Shown here piece after piece: positions 25,504 through 33,572 of a DNA stretch of 42,891 nucleotides. The notes under the pieces are model-generated. The model was not told the origin of the DNA, searched no databases, and saw only the letters and a program-made list of their open reading frames with translations. How positions within the stretch are numbered: the first letter of the stretch is position 1; each line of letters opens with the position of its first letter. The position numbers were made by a program, and so were the translations under genes. This DNA is from Brachybacterium nesterenkovii. GTDB taxonomy: Bacteria; Actinomycetota; Actinomycetes; Actinomycetales; Dermabacteraceae. The stretch is taken from positions 1 to 42,891 of the forward strand of contig NZ_FWFG01000089.1 of assembly GCF_900163655.1 (NCBI RefSeq), written 5' to 3'.

Positions 25504-25688
25504 GGAAAAGTAGGGACGACAGTCCCGACATGAGCGTCGTGCGCACCTCTTTCCGCTGCCCTTCGCGATCCCGTTCCCGACTGAGTGCGGATCGACGCGG
25601 GGATGGATGCGGGCTCAGTCACGCCGACGGGTGACGACGTGGAATCACGGGTGCATGTATGGGCCTGCCCCCGTAACGGGAATCCCGC

Positions 25689-26354
25689 TCAGGTCTGTGC
25701 ACCGAGGCTGTCCGGGGATGTGCTGTCCGAGGAAGGGTTGCCCGAGGACGGGCTGTCCCCTGTGCCCGTCGTGTCGTGGTCGGTGGTCCCGTGCCACGGG
25801 CCGGCGTTCAGCGGCGCGCGCCCGTGGGTGGATGTCGCTGTGCTGCTGGCGGTGAAGATGGTCCTCTCCACTTCGTGCTTGGCACGAGCACCTTCGAGCC
25901 GCGAGGTCTCCTGCCATGCAGCGGTGCGGTCGTCATCGGCGCGGTGCGCCCGAGCTCGCTCGAGCCGTACCCACGTGGGGACGACGCTGACCTGCAGGGC
26001 GCCGAGCAGATCCTCGCTCGGCACCTCGTCCCGAAGCAACCGGGGACGCGCACTCGTGGGATCGTCGGTGCCAGACACGGGCCGGTCAGGTGGAACAGCC
26101 CCGCTCTCCTCGGATCCAGGATCCGGCGCACGACGGGCTGGTGCAGGGTCGCCGACGACCACGCGGTATCCCGGGGGAAGAGCCACCAGGGGCTCCGCGA
26201 TGTCCACGACGAGCACCTCGATGCTCTCCTGATGTCTGCGGGCGAGCTCACGCGCCGTGCTCAGTGACGGGCGTGACGGGGTCGCCCAGGAGGCCCAGAA
26301 GAGCAGGACCAGTGCGTCCTGGCGATCGGACCCAGGTGGTGATGACACTGTCAT
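25689..26354 (-). CDS. Thioredoxin-fold protein lacking the redox cysteines
   Basis: A 221-residue protein in the position of trxA/trxC beside trxB. LVLLFWASWATPSRPS (15-30) aligns with the thioredoxin FWAxWCGPCR segment, but the two cysteines are Ala24 and Ser27. The following helix (STARELARRH) and strand (IEVLVVDI) fit the fold. The cis-proline segment VSVVPTWVRL (123-132) is present. An Ala/Pro-rich insertion (about 60-105) separates the halves, and the last ~60 residues are Ser/Thr/Gly/Asp-rich. It has no CxxC and so cannot be an ordinary thiol reductant. ATG at 26354 has only a weak ribosome site. It is probably a diverged thioredoxin with a binding or structural role; no function can be assigned. 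Confidence 0.7.
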   Translation of the reverse strand: MTVSSPPGSDRQDALVLLFWASWATPSRPSLSTARELARRHQESIEVLVVDIAEPLVALPPGYRVVVGDPAPARRAPDPGSEESGAVPPDRPVSGTDDPTSARPRLLRDEVPSEDLLGALQVSVVPTWVRLERARAHRADDDRTAAWQETSRLEGARAKHEVERTIFTASSTATSTHGRAPLNAGPWHGTTDHDTTGTGDSPSSGNPSSDSTSPDSLGAQT

Positions 26355-26520
26355 GGCTGTTCTTCTGTATTGCTGTGCACGATTGCGGGGTCATCGGACT
26401 GTCGTTGCCGAGACCGGTAGATGGTCGGGGCAGGACTTGACGCCGCGCGGCGGCGGGGAGAGCGAACGATCGGAGCCGAGGCCGGAAGACGTCGGCCCGG
26501 GACGCGCGAACGATCGACGG

Positions 26521-26607
26521 CGGGAGCTGACTTCCCGCGGTCCGGGAGCTGACTTCCCGCGGTCCGGGAGCTGACTTCCCGCGTCCGGGACCTGACTCCC
26601 CGCGGTG
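26521..26607. repeat. Four tandem 22-base palindromic units
   Basis: Units start at 26521, 26543, 26565 and 26586. Each contains CGGGAGCTGACTTCCCG or a close variant, in which CGGGA and TCCCG pair around a 7-base loop, followed by CGGTC-like spacing. Units 1 and 2 are identical, unit 3 lacks one G, and unit 4 has two substitutions. They lie just past the trxB terminator hairpin. They look like an expanded terminator-type or slippage-generated array; they are too short and spacer-less for CRISPR. Confidence 0.8.
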
Positions 26608-26615
26608 CGGGCCGC

Positions 26616-26641
26616 GGAGGTGGTCCGTGCGGACCACCTCC
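26616..26641 (-). terminator. trxB terminator hairpin
   Basis: GGAGGTGGTCC (26616-26626) and GGACCACCTCC (26631-26641) form a perfect 11-bp stem with loop GTGC. It begins ten bases after the trxB stop codon on the minus strand and has no T-run. Confidence 0.75.
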
Positions 26642-26650
26642 CGCCCGAGG

Positions 26651-27706
26651 TCAGGCCTGCGCCGCCGCTGCGGCGGTGTCGGCGAGCCAGCGCTCGGCAT
26701 CCAGCGCCGCCTGGCACCCGGAACCGGCCGCCGTGATCGCCTGGCGGTAGGTGTGGTCCACGACGTCGCCGCACGCGAACACGCCCTCGACGCTCGTGCG
26801 GGTCGAACGGCCCTGGCACACGATGTAGCCCTGCTCGTCGAGCTCGAGCTTGCCCGCGAACAGGCCCGAGCGCGGTAGATGCCCGATCGCCTCGAACACG
26901 GCATCGGTGCGGATCTCCCGCTCCTCGCCCGTGACGGTGTCGCGCACGGTCAGAGAGGTGACGGCCTCCTCGCCGCTGATCCGCACCGGCTGCGCGTTCC
27001 ACGCGAACTCGAGCTTCGGGTCGGCCTCGGCGCGGGCGGCCATGATCTTCGAGGCCCGCAGCTGGTCGCGACGGTGCGCCAGGGTGACCGAGCGCCCGTA
27101 GCGGGTCAGGAACGTGGCCTCCTCGACGGCGCTGTCGCCGCCGCCGACCACCACGATGTCCTTGTCCTTGAAGAAGAAGCCGTCGCACGTCGCGCACCAG
27201 GAGACACCACGGCCGGAGAACTCCTTCTCGCCCTCGATGCCGAGCTCGCGGTAGGCGGAGCCGGTCGCGATGATCAGGGCCTTCGCGCGGTAGACCGTGC
27301 CGTCCTCGAGCGTCACCGTCTTCACGGGGCCCTCCAGAGAGACCTCCACCGCGTCCTCGAACAGCACCTCGGCGCCGAAGCGCTCGGCCTGCTCCTGCAT
27401 CGTGGCCATGAGCTCGGGGCCCATCACGCCCTTGGCGAAGCCGGGGAAGTTCTCCACCTCGGTGGTGGTCATGAGCGCGCCGCCGGCATCCAGCGACCCG
27501 GCGATCACGATCGGCTCCATCTCCGCGCGGGCCGCGTAGATCGCCGCCGTGTACCCGGCGGGGCCGGAGCCGATGATGACGACCTCGTGCACGCGATCGG
27601 CCTCGGGGCGGGGCTGATCGCCAGCGCCCACGGCATCGGCGGACGCGGAGGAGCTCGCGCCGACGAGGCCGGGCAGGACGGTGACGGGCTGGACGGGATC
27701 GGTCAT
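26651..27706 (-). CDS. trxB: Thioredoxin-disulfide reductase
   Basis: A 351-residue FAD/NADPH flavoenzyme that reduces thioredoxin. The FAD loop is [17 protein letters not shown] (about 44-60), the active-site disulfide is WCATCDG (Cys171, Cys174), and the NADPH loop is [12 protein letters not shown] (186-197). The C-terminal FAD segment is [19 protein letters not shown]. It has an ~38-residue extra N-terminus. ATG at 27706 has AAGGA about seven bases upstream. The neighbouring thioredoxin-fold gene lacks cysteines, so the substrate thioredoxin must be encoded elsewhere. Confidence 0.97.
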   Translation of the reverse strand: MTDPVQPVTVLPGLVGASSSASADAVGAGDQPRPEADRVHEVVIIGSGPAGYTAAIYAARAEMEPIVIAGSLDAGGALMTTTEVENFPGFAKGVMGPELMATMQEQAERFGAEVLFEDAVEVSLEGPVKTVTLEDGTVYRAKALIIATGSAYRELGIEGEKEFSGRGVSWCATCDGFFFKDKDIVVVGGGDSAVEEATFLTRYGRSVTLAHRRDQLRASKIMAARAEADPKLEFAWNAQPVRISGEEAVTSLTVRDTVTGEEREIRTDAVFEAIGHLPRSGLFAGKLELDEQGYIVCQGRSTRTSVEGVFACGDVVDHTYRQAITAAGSGCQAALDAERWLADTAAAAAQA

Positions 27707-27729
27707 GACGGGGTCCTTCCGGATCGGGT

Positions 27730-27748
27730 GCGCGGACGGGGTCCGCGC
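27730..27748. other. Hairpin in the trxB leader
   Basis: GCGCGGAC (27730-27737) and GTCCGCGC (27741-27748) pair over 8 bp around a 3-base loop. The hairpin sits about 10 bases before the trxB ribosome site. It may affect translation initiation or act as an upstream terminator; this is speculative. A TACCAT -10-like hexamer (minus, 27822-27827) lies upstream. Confidence 0.3.
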
Positions 27749-27925
27749 GGCAGATGATGCGCCAGGTGGCGGGGCAGGTGGACGGGTGGGCGGTTCTGAA
27801 CGGAGGGTCGACGGGCGAGCGATGGTATCGGGGCTGAAGGGCGGGACCGGCGGGCGGGGGTGGAGGGCAGGAAGCGGGACGACGGGGGTCGCCGGTGGCG
27901 GTCGGTGACGGCAGTTGGCGAGGGG

Positions 27926-28939
27926 TCAGGCCGGGGACGATGGCTTCAGCATGGTCGACCCGTTCCACAGGAGAGCATCTTGCGCCTGCCCGGTGCCGCA
28001 GCTCGGGCGGACCACGGCCACCTCGACCGCTCCTCCCTCCTGCTGCAGATCGTTCGGGGTGATGTCGCTGTGCACGATCACCCATGACAGTGTCGTCTCG
28101 GGCCCCCAGACCGCCTGCTCGAGGATCAGGACGGGCTGGGTGATGCCCTGCTGCTCGACGCACCGGTGGAGGTCGAAGTCCGCCGCCGACTCGATGTAGC
28201 CGGTGTCGTACAGCGTCTGGACCTCCGGGCCCAGCGACTCCTCCGTGAGAACGGGGACCCCGGGCGGAATGTTCCCGCTCATGCCGTCTTCGAGCGCTGC
28301 GTCACCCGGTGAGGCGCCGCGCGTGGTCAGCACGAGGGCGTAGGAGAGCAGCAGCCCGATGGTCGCGGCGATCGCGAGGCCCGCGGCGAGCAGCGGGACG
28401 GGGAGCCCGAGGATCTGCGGGGCGGCCTGCGTCCGCTCCTCGAGGGCCGATCCGGCCCGTCGCAGTCGTGCGGCCCCCGCGGAGAGTCCGCGACCGCCGT
28501 GGCGCAGGACGCGGCGCGCGCCCGCTGCTCCACGGGCCAGGACCGGCGCGCTCGCCGCCAGGCCCCGTCGTGCGAGATCTCGGCCCGTGCGGGCTCCCTG
28601 CGATATGCCGGACGCGGTGCGGCGGCTCCCGCGGGCGACCGCGCCGTCCGCTTCCCGAGCACCGCGGCCCAGGACGGCCCCGGCCCGACGGCTCCCGCGG
28701 CCGACGGAGGCACCGGCCGTGCGCGATGACTCCCCGATGCGGTCGCGCAGGGGACCTGCCGCGTCGGAGGCGCGCCGCGCGGTCCGGCGCGAGGCCGCAC
28801 CCAGGGCGCGGCCGCCGATCAGCGCGCGTCGCCACGCGGCGGTCGTGCGCATGCGGGCGAGACGGCCGTGCACCACGAGAGTGCGCCGCAGCGCCTTTCC
28901 CCGGGGCGTCGGCTCCTGCTGCGCCTCGCGTGGGCTCAT
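27926..28939 (-). CDS. Single-pass membrane protein of unknown function
   Basis: A 337-residue protein that was not recognised. Residues 1-175 are very Arg/Ala/Gly-rich with repeated RRAG/RGSRR-type units and strongly basic, so cytoplasmic. One membrane helix follows (about 180-203, PVPLLAAGLAIAATIGLLLS). The ~130-residue outer domain has two cysteines (260 and 314) that could form a disulfide, and a hydrophobic core around TQPVLILEQAVWGPETTLSW. ATG overlaps the stop of the pseudokinase gene upstream (ATGA), so the two are translationally coupled and may act together. In mycobacteria this spot between murJ/pseudokinase and trxB holds sigM and its anti-sigma factor; this protein has no sigma-factor domain. 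Confidence 0.8.
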   Translation of the reverse strand: MSPREAQQEPTPRGKALRRTLVVHGRLARMRTTAAWRRALIGGRALGAASRRTARRASDAAGPLRDRIGESSRTAGASVGRGSRRAGAVLGRGAREADGAVARGSRRTASGISQGARTGRDLARRGLAASAPVLARGAAGARRVLRHGGRGLSAGAARLRRAGSALEERTQAAPQILGLPVPLLAAGLAIAATIGLLLSYALVLTTRGASPGDAALEDGMSGNIPPGVPVLTEESLGPEVQTLYDTGYIESAADFDLHRCVEQQGITQPVLILEQAVWGPETTLSWVIVHSDITPNDLQQEGGAVEVAVVRPSCGTGQAQDALLWNGSTMLKPSSPA

Positions 28940-31710
28940 TCGACGCGGATCTCCGCGATCTGCGCGCGGTTGCCCTTGGAGTCGGTCGGCGCCTGCGGGA
29001 TCCACAGCATCAGCTTCTGGGTCGTCAACGGGGCTCCCGGCGCGAGGCGCACCTCGCCGTCGCCGGCGAAGGCGCCCGAGGCGACGGGATCGCCCATCGA
29101 GCCGTCATCGTTGACCGTGCGCAGCTCGATCAGCCCGCCCTGGGACTCCTTGGTGGTCACGACCACGGCGTTCACGGTGGCCGGCGCCGCGAGATCGACG
29201 GTGATGCCGATGCCGGGCTTGATGTTCCCGAACGTCTCCGACCGGTAGATCTTCGAGCGCCAGACGGTGCCCGGGTCCCCGTCGTTCATGCGGCCGGCGT
29301 CCTCGGGGTGGTCCGGCTTGCCGTCGTCGACCTCGGTCACGGACGCGATGACGGGCGGGGCGGCCGGCTGCGACGACTCAGCGGGCGCGGGGGCGGCCGC
29401 CGCCGACTGCTCAGGGGCCGGGGTGGTGGCCGCCGCAGCGGCCGAGCTCGAGGGGGTGGCGCTCGGCGCGGTGGCCGGGTCGCGGAGGGCGGCCGTGATC
29501 GAGCTGAACGCGAGCACGAGGGCGATGATCACGAGGACGACGCCGCCGATCAGGATCCACAGCGCCTGGCGCGACCGGTCCTGCCCGTCCTGGGGGCCGA
29601 GCACGTACGTGCGATCGGAGTCGCGGTCCATCGCCACCCCCACCACGTCGCGCAGATAGGCCGCCGGGGTCGCGCTCCAGGCGTCGGCCTCCTCCTCGAC
29701 CGGGGCGATCGGTCGGGAGCGGCCGGGCACGATGATCGGGCCGTCCTCGGGCGAGCGATCGCCGGCCGCACCGACGATCACGGGGCTGACGGCGGCTGCG
29801 AGCGGCGCGTCGCCCGTCTCCTCGTCCTCCACCTCCGGGGTGCTGCCCGAGGAGTCGGCGGATCGATCGGCGGAGGGCAGGGCGGGATCGTCGTCCTCCG
29901 CGTCCGGGGCCAGGCGCGACGGGGCGGGGACGACCGCGAGGGAGCCCGGGAACGCGGAGGCGCCGCGGTGCTCTGTCAGGTGGAGGTCCTGGACGAGTCC
30001 GCGGGCCTCGTGGGCGGCGGCCGCCTCGGCCTCGGCGCGGGCATCGGCCTCGGCCCGCTGAGAGGTCGCAGGGTCCGTGCCCTCCGCGGTCGCGGTGCCG
30101 TCGGCGGGTGCCGCCCCCGTCTGATCGGCGGCGGCAGAGCCTGACGCGTCCGCGCCGTGGGCAGCAGGGCTGCTGGTCGAGGGGGCTGCGCCCTCGACCA
30201 CGGCGGCGGTATCGGTCTGCGCGGGATCTCGCTGTGCTGCATCTCCCGGTGCCGTCGTGCCCTGGGCTGTCGGGTCCTGCTCGGCGGCTCCCTGCGCGGC
30301 GGCGCGCTCCTCGGCGCGGGCCGCGAGGCGTTCCCGGCGGGCGGCCCGGCGCTCGGCGGCCTTCTCCCGCAGCGACAGGGCCCCCGCCGCGATCGCGGCG
30401 CCGAGGGCGCCGGTCCGCGCGGTCGTCGAGCCGTCGCTCGCCGCGGCAGCGGCGGCATCGGACGCGCTGGAGCCGGCGGCATCGTCTGAGGCGTCGCTGG
30501 ACGTGCTCGGGGCGGTGCCCGCGTCGGGGGTGCTCGGCTCGACGGGAGGCTTAGGCGGATTCGCCTCGGCGGCGGCTGCGGTGCCCTGCTCGTCGCCGGC
30601 GGACTCGGGGGCGGCGACCGCACCGGCGGCGAGTCCGGCGCCCGCGGCCCCTGCGGCGAGTCCTGCGGCCGCGGCGCCGGTGCCGGGGCCGCCCGCATCG
30701 GTGCTTCCCGCGTCGGCGGCACCCGCGGACGAGGCGGTGGACGAGCGATCGGCCTCGGCGGCGGGCCCAGCGGCAGTCGACGTCGCGGCAGCCGACTCCT
30801 CAGCGGCGGGCTTAGCGGCGTCCTCGGTGGGGTCGTAGGCCTGCAGAGTGACCGGGATCGACTGCCACGGTCCCAGCTCATCGAGGAGCTCCCGCGTGGT
30901 CAGCGGAACATCGTCATGGCCGTTCAGCACGCGATCGCAGAGGTCGTCGAGGTCCTCCGGCACGCGGCGGGAGGCCAGCGCCGAGGGCCGGGGGAAGGAC
31001 CCGTCGGCACCGGGTCGGGGCACGCGGCCCGTCAGCGCACGGAACAGCAGCGTGATCAGCGAGACGACGTCCTGCGCGGCGGCCTCATCGCCCGAGGGAT
31101 CGGCCGTGCCGTGGGCTGCGGTCTCCACACCCACGCCCAGCACGCGGACGTCCCCGGAGCGGGTGTCGACGAAGACGCGGTTGGAATCGAGGTGCACGTG
31201 ACGCAGACCGCGGCGGCGGGCGGCCTCGAGCCCGGTCGCGGCCTCCCCGATGATCGAGCGCGCGGTCTCCGGGCGCAGGGCGCCCTTGGACAGCAGCGCG
31301 GCCAGCGGCGGCGCGGGCGGGAACGGGTAGGACACGATCGTCAGCGGACCGTCGGCGGCATCCGCACCGGGATCCGTCGCGCCCGCGTCGGCGTCGTCGG
31401 AGGCGCCGGTCGATCCCTTGCCAGCAGGTCCCTCGGCGGTCGCAGCGCTGCGGGCGGGCGCGTCCTCCCCGAGGACCTCCACATCGAGCACCGGCAGCAG
31501 CCGCTCGTGCTCCACGAGCAGCGCGCGGCGGGCGGCATCGGCGGTCTCGAGAGCGGCCTCGCCCTCGACCAGCATCACGGCGGCGGGATCACCGCTGCGG
31601 GCGGCGCGGGCGCGATGCCAGGACGCTCCCTCGGCGCAGCCGGACAGCGGGATGGTGCCCTCGAGCGTCCAGCGGTCCGCCAGTGCGCCCTCGTGCGGTC
31701 GTCGGTTCAC
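28936..31710 (-). CDS. Membrane pseudokinase with C-terminal discoidin-like domain
   Basis: A 924-residue protein. The N-terminal ~270 residues resemble a Ser/Thr kinase but are degenerate: the catalytic-loop position reads HVHLDSNRVFVD instead of HRDxKxxN, and no glycine loop or DFG is seen. About 440 residues of Ala/Glu/Ser-rich linker follow. A membrane helix (about 713-737, ILIGGVVLVIIALVLAF) and an outer domain (about 790-924; MNDGDPGTVWRSKIY, GIGITVDLAAPATVNAVVV) of the F5/8 C discoidin type end it. In mycobacteria a similar pseudokinase and outer domain are fused to MurJ and control it with FhaA; here it is a separate gene 110 bases after murJ. The start is GTG at 31710 with GGAGG upstream. 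A regulator of MurJ is the likely role. Confidence 0.82.
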   Translation of the reverse strand: MNRRPHEGALADRWTLEGTIPLSGCAEGASWHRARAARSGDPAAVMLVEGEAALETADAARRALLVEHERLLPVLDVEVLGEDAPARSAATAEGPAGKGSTGASDDADAGATDPGADAADGPLTIVSYPFPPAPPLAALLSKGALRPETARSIIGEAATGLEAARRRGLRHVHLDSNRVFVDTRSGDVRVLGVGVETAAHGTADPSGDEAAAQDVVSLITLLFRALTGRVPRPGADGSFPRPSALASRRVPEDLDDLCDRVLNGHDDVPLTTRELLDELGPWQSIPVTLQAYDPTEDAAKPAAEESAAATSTAAGPAAEADRSSTASSAGAADAGSTDAGGPGTGAAAAGLAAGAAGAGLAAGAVAAPESAGDEQGTAAAAEANPPKPPVEPSTPDAGTAPSTSSDASDDAAGSSASDAAAAAASDGSTTARTGALGAAIAAGALSLREKAAERRAARRERLAARAEERAAAQGAAEQDPTAQGTTAPGDAAQRDPAQTDTAAVVEGAAPSTSSPAAHGADASGSAAADQTGAAPADGTATAEGTDPATSQRAEADARAEAEAAAAHEARGLVQDLHLTEHRGASAFPGSLAVVPAPSRLAPDAEDDDPALPSADRSADSSGSTPEVEDEETGDAPLAAAVSPVIVGAAGDRSPEDGPIIVPGRSRPIAPVEEEADAWSATPAAYLRDVVGVAMDRDSDRTYVLGPQDGQDRSRQALWILIGGVVLVIIALVLAFSSITAALRDPATAPSATPSSSAAAAATTPAPEQSAAAAPAPAESSQPAAPPVIASVTEVDDGKPDHPEDAGRMNDGDPGTVWRSKIYRSETFGNIKPGIGITVDLAAPATVNAVVVTTKESQGGLIELRTVNDDGSMGDPVASGAFAGDGEVRLAPGAPLTTQKLMLWIPQAPTDSKGNRAQIAEIRVE

Positions 31711-31819
31711 GCCTCGTCCTCCGGCTCGATGTCAGGGCCCCATGCTACGGAACAGCGGGCACCGCCCGCGCCGATCAGCACCGCGGTGCCCCCGTGGGCG
31801 ATCCTCCGGCGAGGCCCGC

Positions 31820-33565
31820 TCATGCCCGCCGCCGGGAGACGCGCCGCAGCACCTGGTCCGCAAGAGAGCGCAGCTCCTGGACCCGCAGCAGCCAGGCCGT
31901 GGCCGCGAAGACGGCGGTCATGAGCACGCCGATCGCGCTGCAGATCACGAGGGCCGCCGGCCGCGAGGAGTACACGGCATCCTGCAGGAGCGCCATCAGG
32001 CCCAGGCCCGCGCCCAGGGACAGCGCGCCGGCGATCAGCAGCTTCACCATCACCTCGGCGTTCGTGCGCATGGTGGTGATCTCGGTGCCCGTCGCGCGGA
32101 TCCGACGGTTCAGCAGCCAGACGCCGACCACCCAGCACAGCAGGTTGCCCAGCGCGCTCGCGGTCGTCGCCGCGGCTGCCGCCCAGCGCGGATCGACCAG
32201 CAGCAGGATCGGCGCGACCGCCACCAGCGAGGCGAGCGTGTTGGGGATCTGCATGAGGAACGGCGTGCGGCCGTCCTCGTAGGCGTAGAAGACGCGCTTG
32301 ACCAGGTAGGTCGCCGCGAAGGGCACCAGCCCCAGCATGTAGCCGGCCAGCACCCAGCCGTTGGCGCGGGCGCCGACCGGGTCCGAGCCCAGGATGATCA
32401 CCCACATGATCGGGCCCGCCAGGGCGATGAACACGACGGTCGCGAGCATCATCGGCACGGCCAGCAGGCGCGAGGTGCGGGCGTACTGGCGCAGCACCCC
32501 GTCGTGGTCGTGGTCGGCCGCGCTGCGGGAGATCCCCGGGAACGCCGCCGTCACCAGCGAGACCGTGATGATCCCCTGCGGGATCATGAAGGCGAGGTTC
32601 ACCGAGTCGATCGTCCACAGGCCCGGGTACTGGCCGATCTCCGCGGTCCGCCCCTGCTCGTGCAGGCGCTGGACGGCGTCGGCGGCACCCGAGGTGGCCC
32701 AGCGCGTCGCGTAGATGCCCAGCTGGGAGACCCCCAGCATCGCCAGGGTCCACAGCCCGATGCGGGAGAGCTTGCCCAGCCCCAGGCCGCGGAAGCCCCA
32801 GCGGGGCCGCAGGTGCAGGCCCAGGCGGCGCACGTAGATCCACAGGAAGGCGACCTGCGCGGCGCTGCCGCCGACGTTGAAGGCCGCCAGTGCGAGGATC
32901 ATCGGCGTCGTCCACACCCCGGGATCCCCGTTGGAGGTGCCCCAGACCGCCATGAACACGATCGCGCCGAGGATCCCGACCACGTTGTTGAGCACGGGCG
33001 CCCACTGGTAGGGCCCGAAGGACTCGTGCGCGTTCAGCAGCTGACCGGCCATGACGTACAGGGCCGAGAACATGATCTGCGGCATCATCCAGTAGCCCAG
33101 GGCGATCGCGAGCGAGAGCGTCGATCCGCCCAGGTCGCCGCTCGTGATGCGCACGAGCAGCGGGACCGCCGCGATGCAGACGGCGGTGAGCACCGCCGAG
33201 CACAGCACCACGAGCGTCATCAGGCGCGAGACGTAGTCCGAGCCGCGGTCCGCCTGCTTCGTCGCGCGGACGATCGCGGGCACCAGGATGGCGTTGAGGA
33301 CGCCGCCGCCGATGAAGATCCAGATGGAGTTGGGCAGGAAGTTCGCCGCGCTCACGGCGCTCGAGACCGGCGAGGCGTTCACGACGATCAGCGACATGAG
33401 CCCGTTGCGCACGAAGCCGAGGATGCGCGAGACGATCGACCCCGAGGCCATGACGGCGCTCGCGCGCATCATCCGGCGCACCGGGGTCGCGGCGCGGGCG
33501 ACGGGTGCCGCGGCCGTGGCGTCGGCGGACTCCGCGGAGGGGTCGGCCGGGTTCTGCTCGGTCAT
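31820..33565 (-). CDS. murJ: Lipid II flippase MurJ (MviN family)
   Basis: A 581-residue polytopic membrane protein of the MOP superfamily that moves lipid II to the outer face of the membrane. SIVSRILGFVRNGLMSLIVV, AANFLPNSIWIFIGGGVLNA and NAHESFGPYQWAPVLNNVVG are characteristic, and about 14 hydrophobic segments are visible. The start chosen is ATG 33565 (MTEQNPAD), seven bases after the DUF6049 stop; an ATG at 33589 would overlap DUF6049 and has no ribosome site. Unlike the mycobacterial protein, there is no fused pseudokinase. Confidence 0.95.
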   Translation of the reverse strand: MTEQNPADPSAESADATAAAPVARAATPVRRMMRASAVMASGSIVSRILGFVRNGLMSLIVVNASPVSSAVSAANFLPNSIWIFIGGGVLNAILVPAIVRATKQADRGSDYVSRLMTLVVLCSAVLTAVCIAAVPLLVRITSGDLGGSTLSLAIALGYWMMPQIMFSALYVMAGQLLNAHESFGPYQWAPVLNNVVGILGAIVFMAVWGTSNGDPGVWTTPMILALAAFNVGGSAAQVAFLWIYVRRLGLHLRPRWGFRGLGLGKLSRIGLWTLAMLGVSQLGIYATRWATSGAADAVQRLHEQGRTAEIGQYPGLWTIDSVNLAFMIPQGIITVSLVTAAFPGISRSAADHDHDGVLRQYARTSRLLAVPMMLATVVFIALAGPIMWVIILGSDPVGARANGWVLAGYMLGLVPFAATYLVKRVFYAYEDGRTPFLMQIPNTLASLVAVAPILLLVDPRWAAAAATTASALGNLLCWVVGVWLLNRRIRATGTEITTMRTNAEVMVKLLIAGALSLGAGLGLMALLQDAVYSSRPAALVICSAIGVLMTAVFAATAWLLRVQELRSLADQVLRRVSRRRA

Positions 33566-33572
33566 GCGGGGA

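Larger units (their letters stand above)
22054..25688. other. Gene-free parS/DnaA-box island between convergent genes
   Basis: A 3.6-kb interval between the ends of parB and the thioredoxin-like gene. Its many short open frames lack ribosome sites, overlap in all frames and show no recognisable domains. By eye the GC content is lower than in flanking genes. From 23230 to 25095 it contains ten parS-like palindromes. From 25295 to 25503 it contains DnaA-box-like sites, an 11-base direct repeat and small dyads. The first ~1.1 kb (22054-23229) shows nothing recognisable. The simplest reading is an expanded, non-coding centromere region; a decayed gene region retaining parS is an alternative. Confidence 0.7.

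Noticed and set aside
26521-26607. Possible CRISPR array
   Set aside because: Units are contiguous 22-base palindromes without unique spacers, and no cas genes are nearby.
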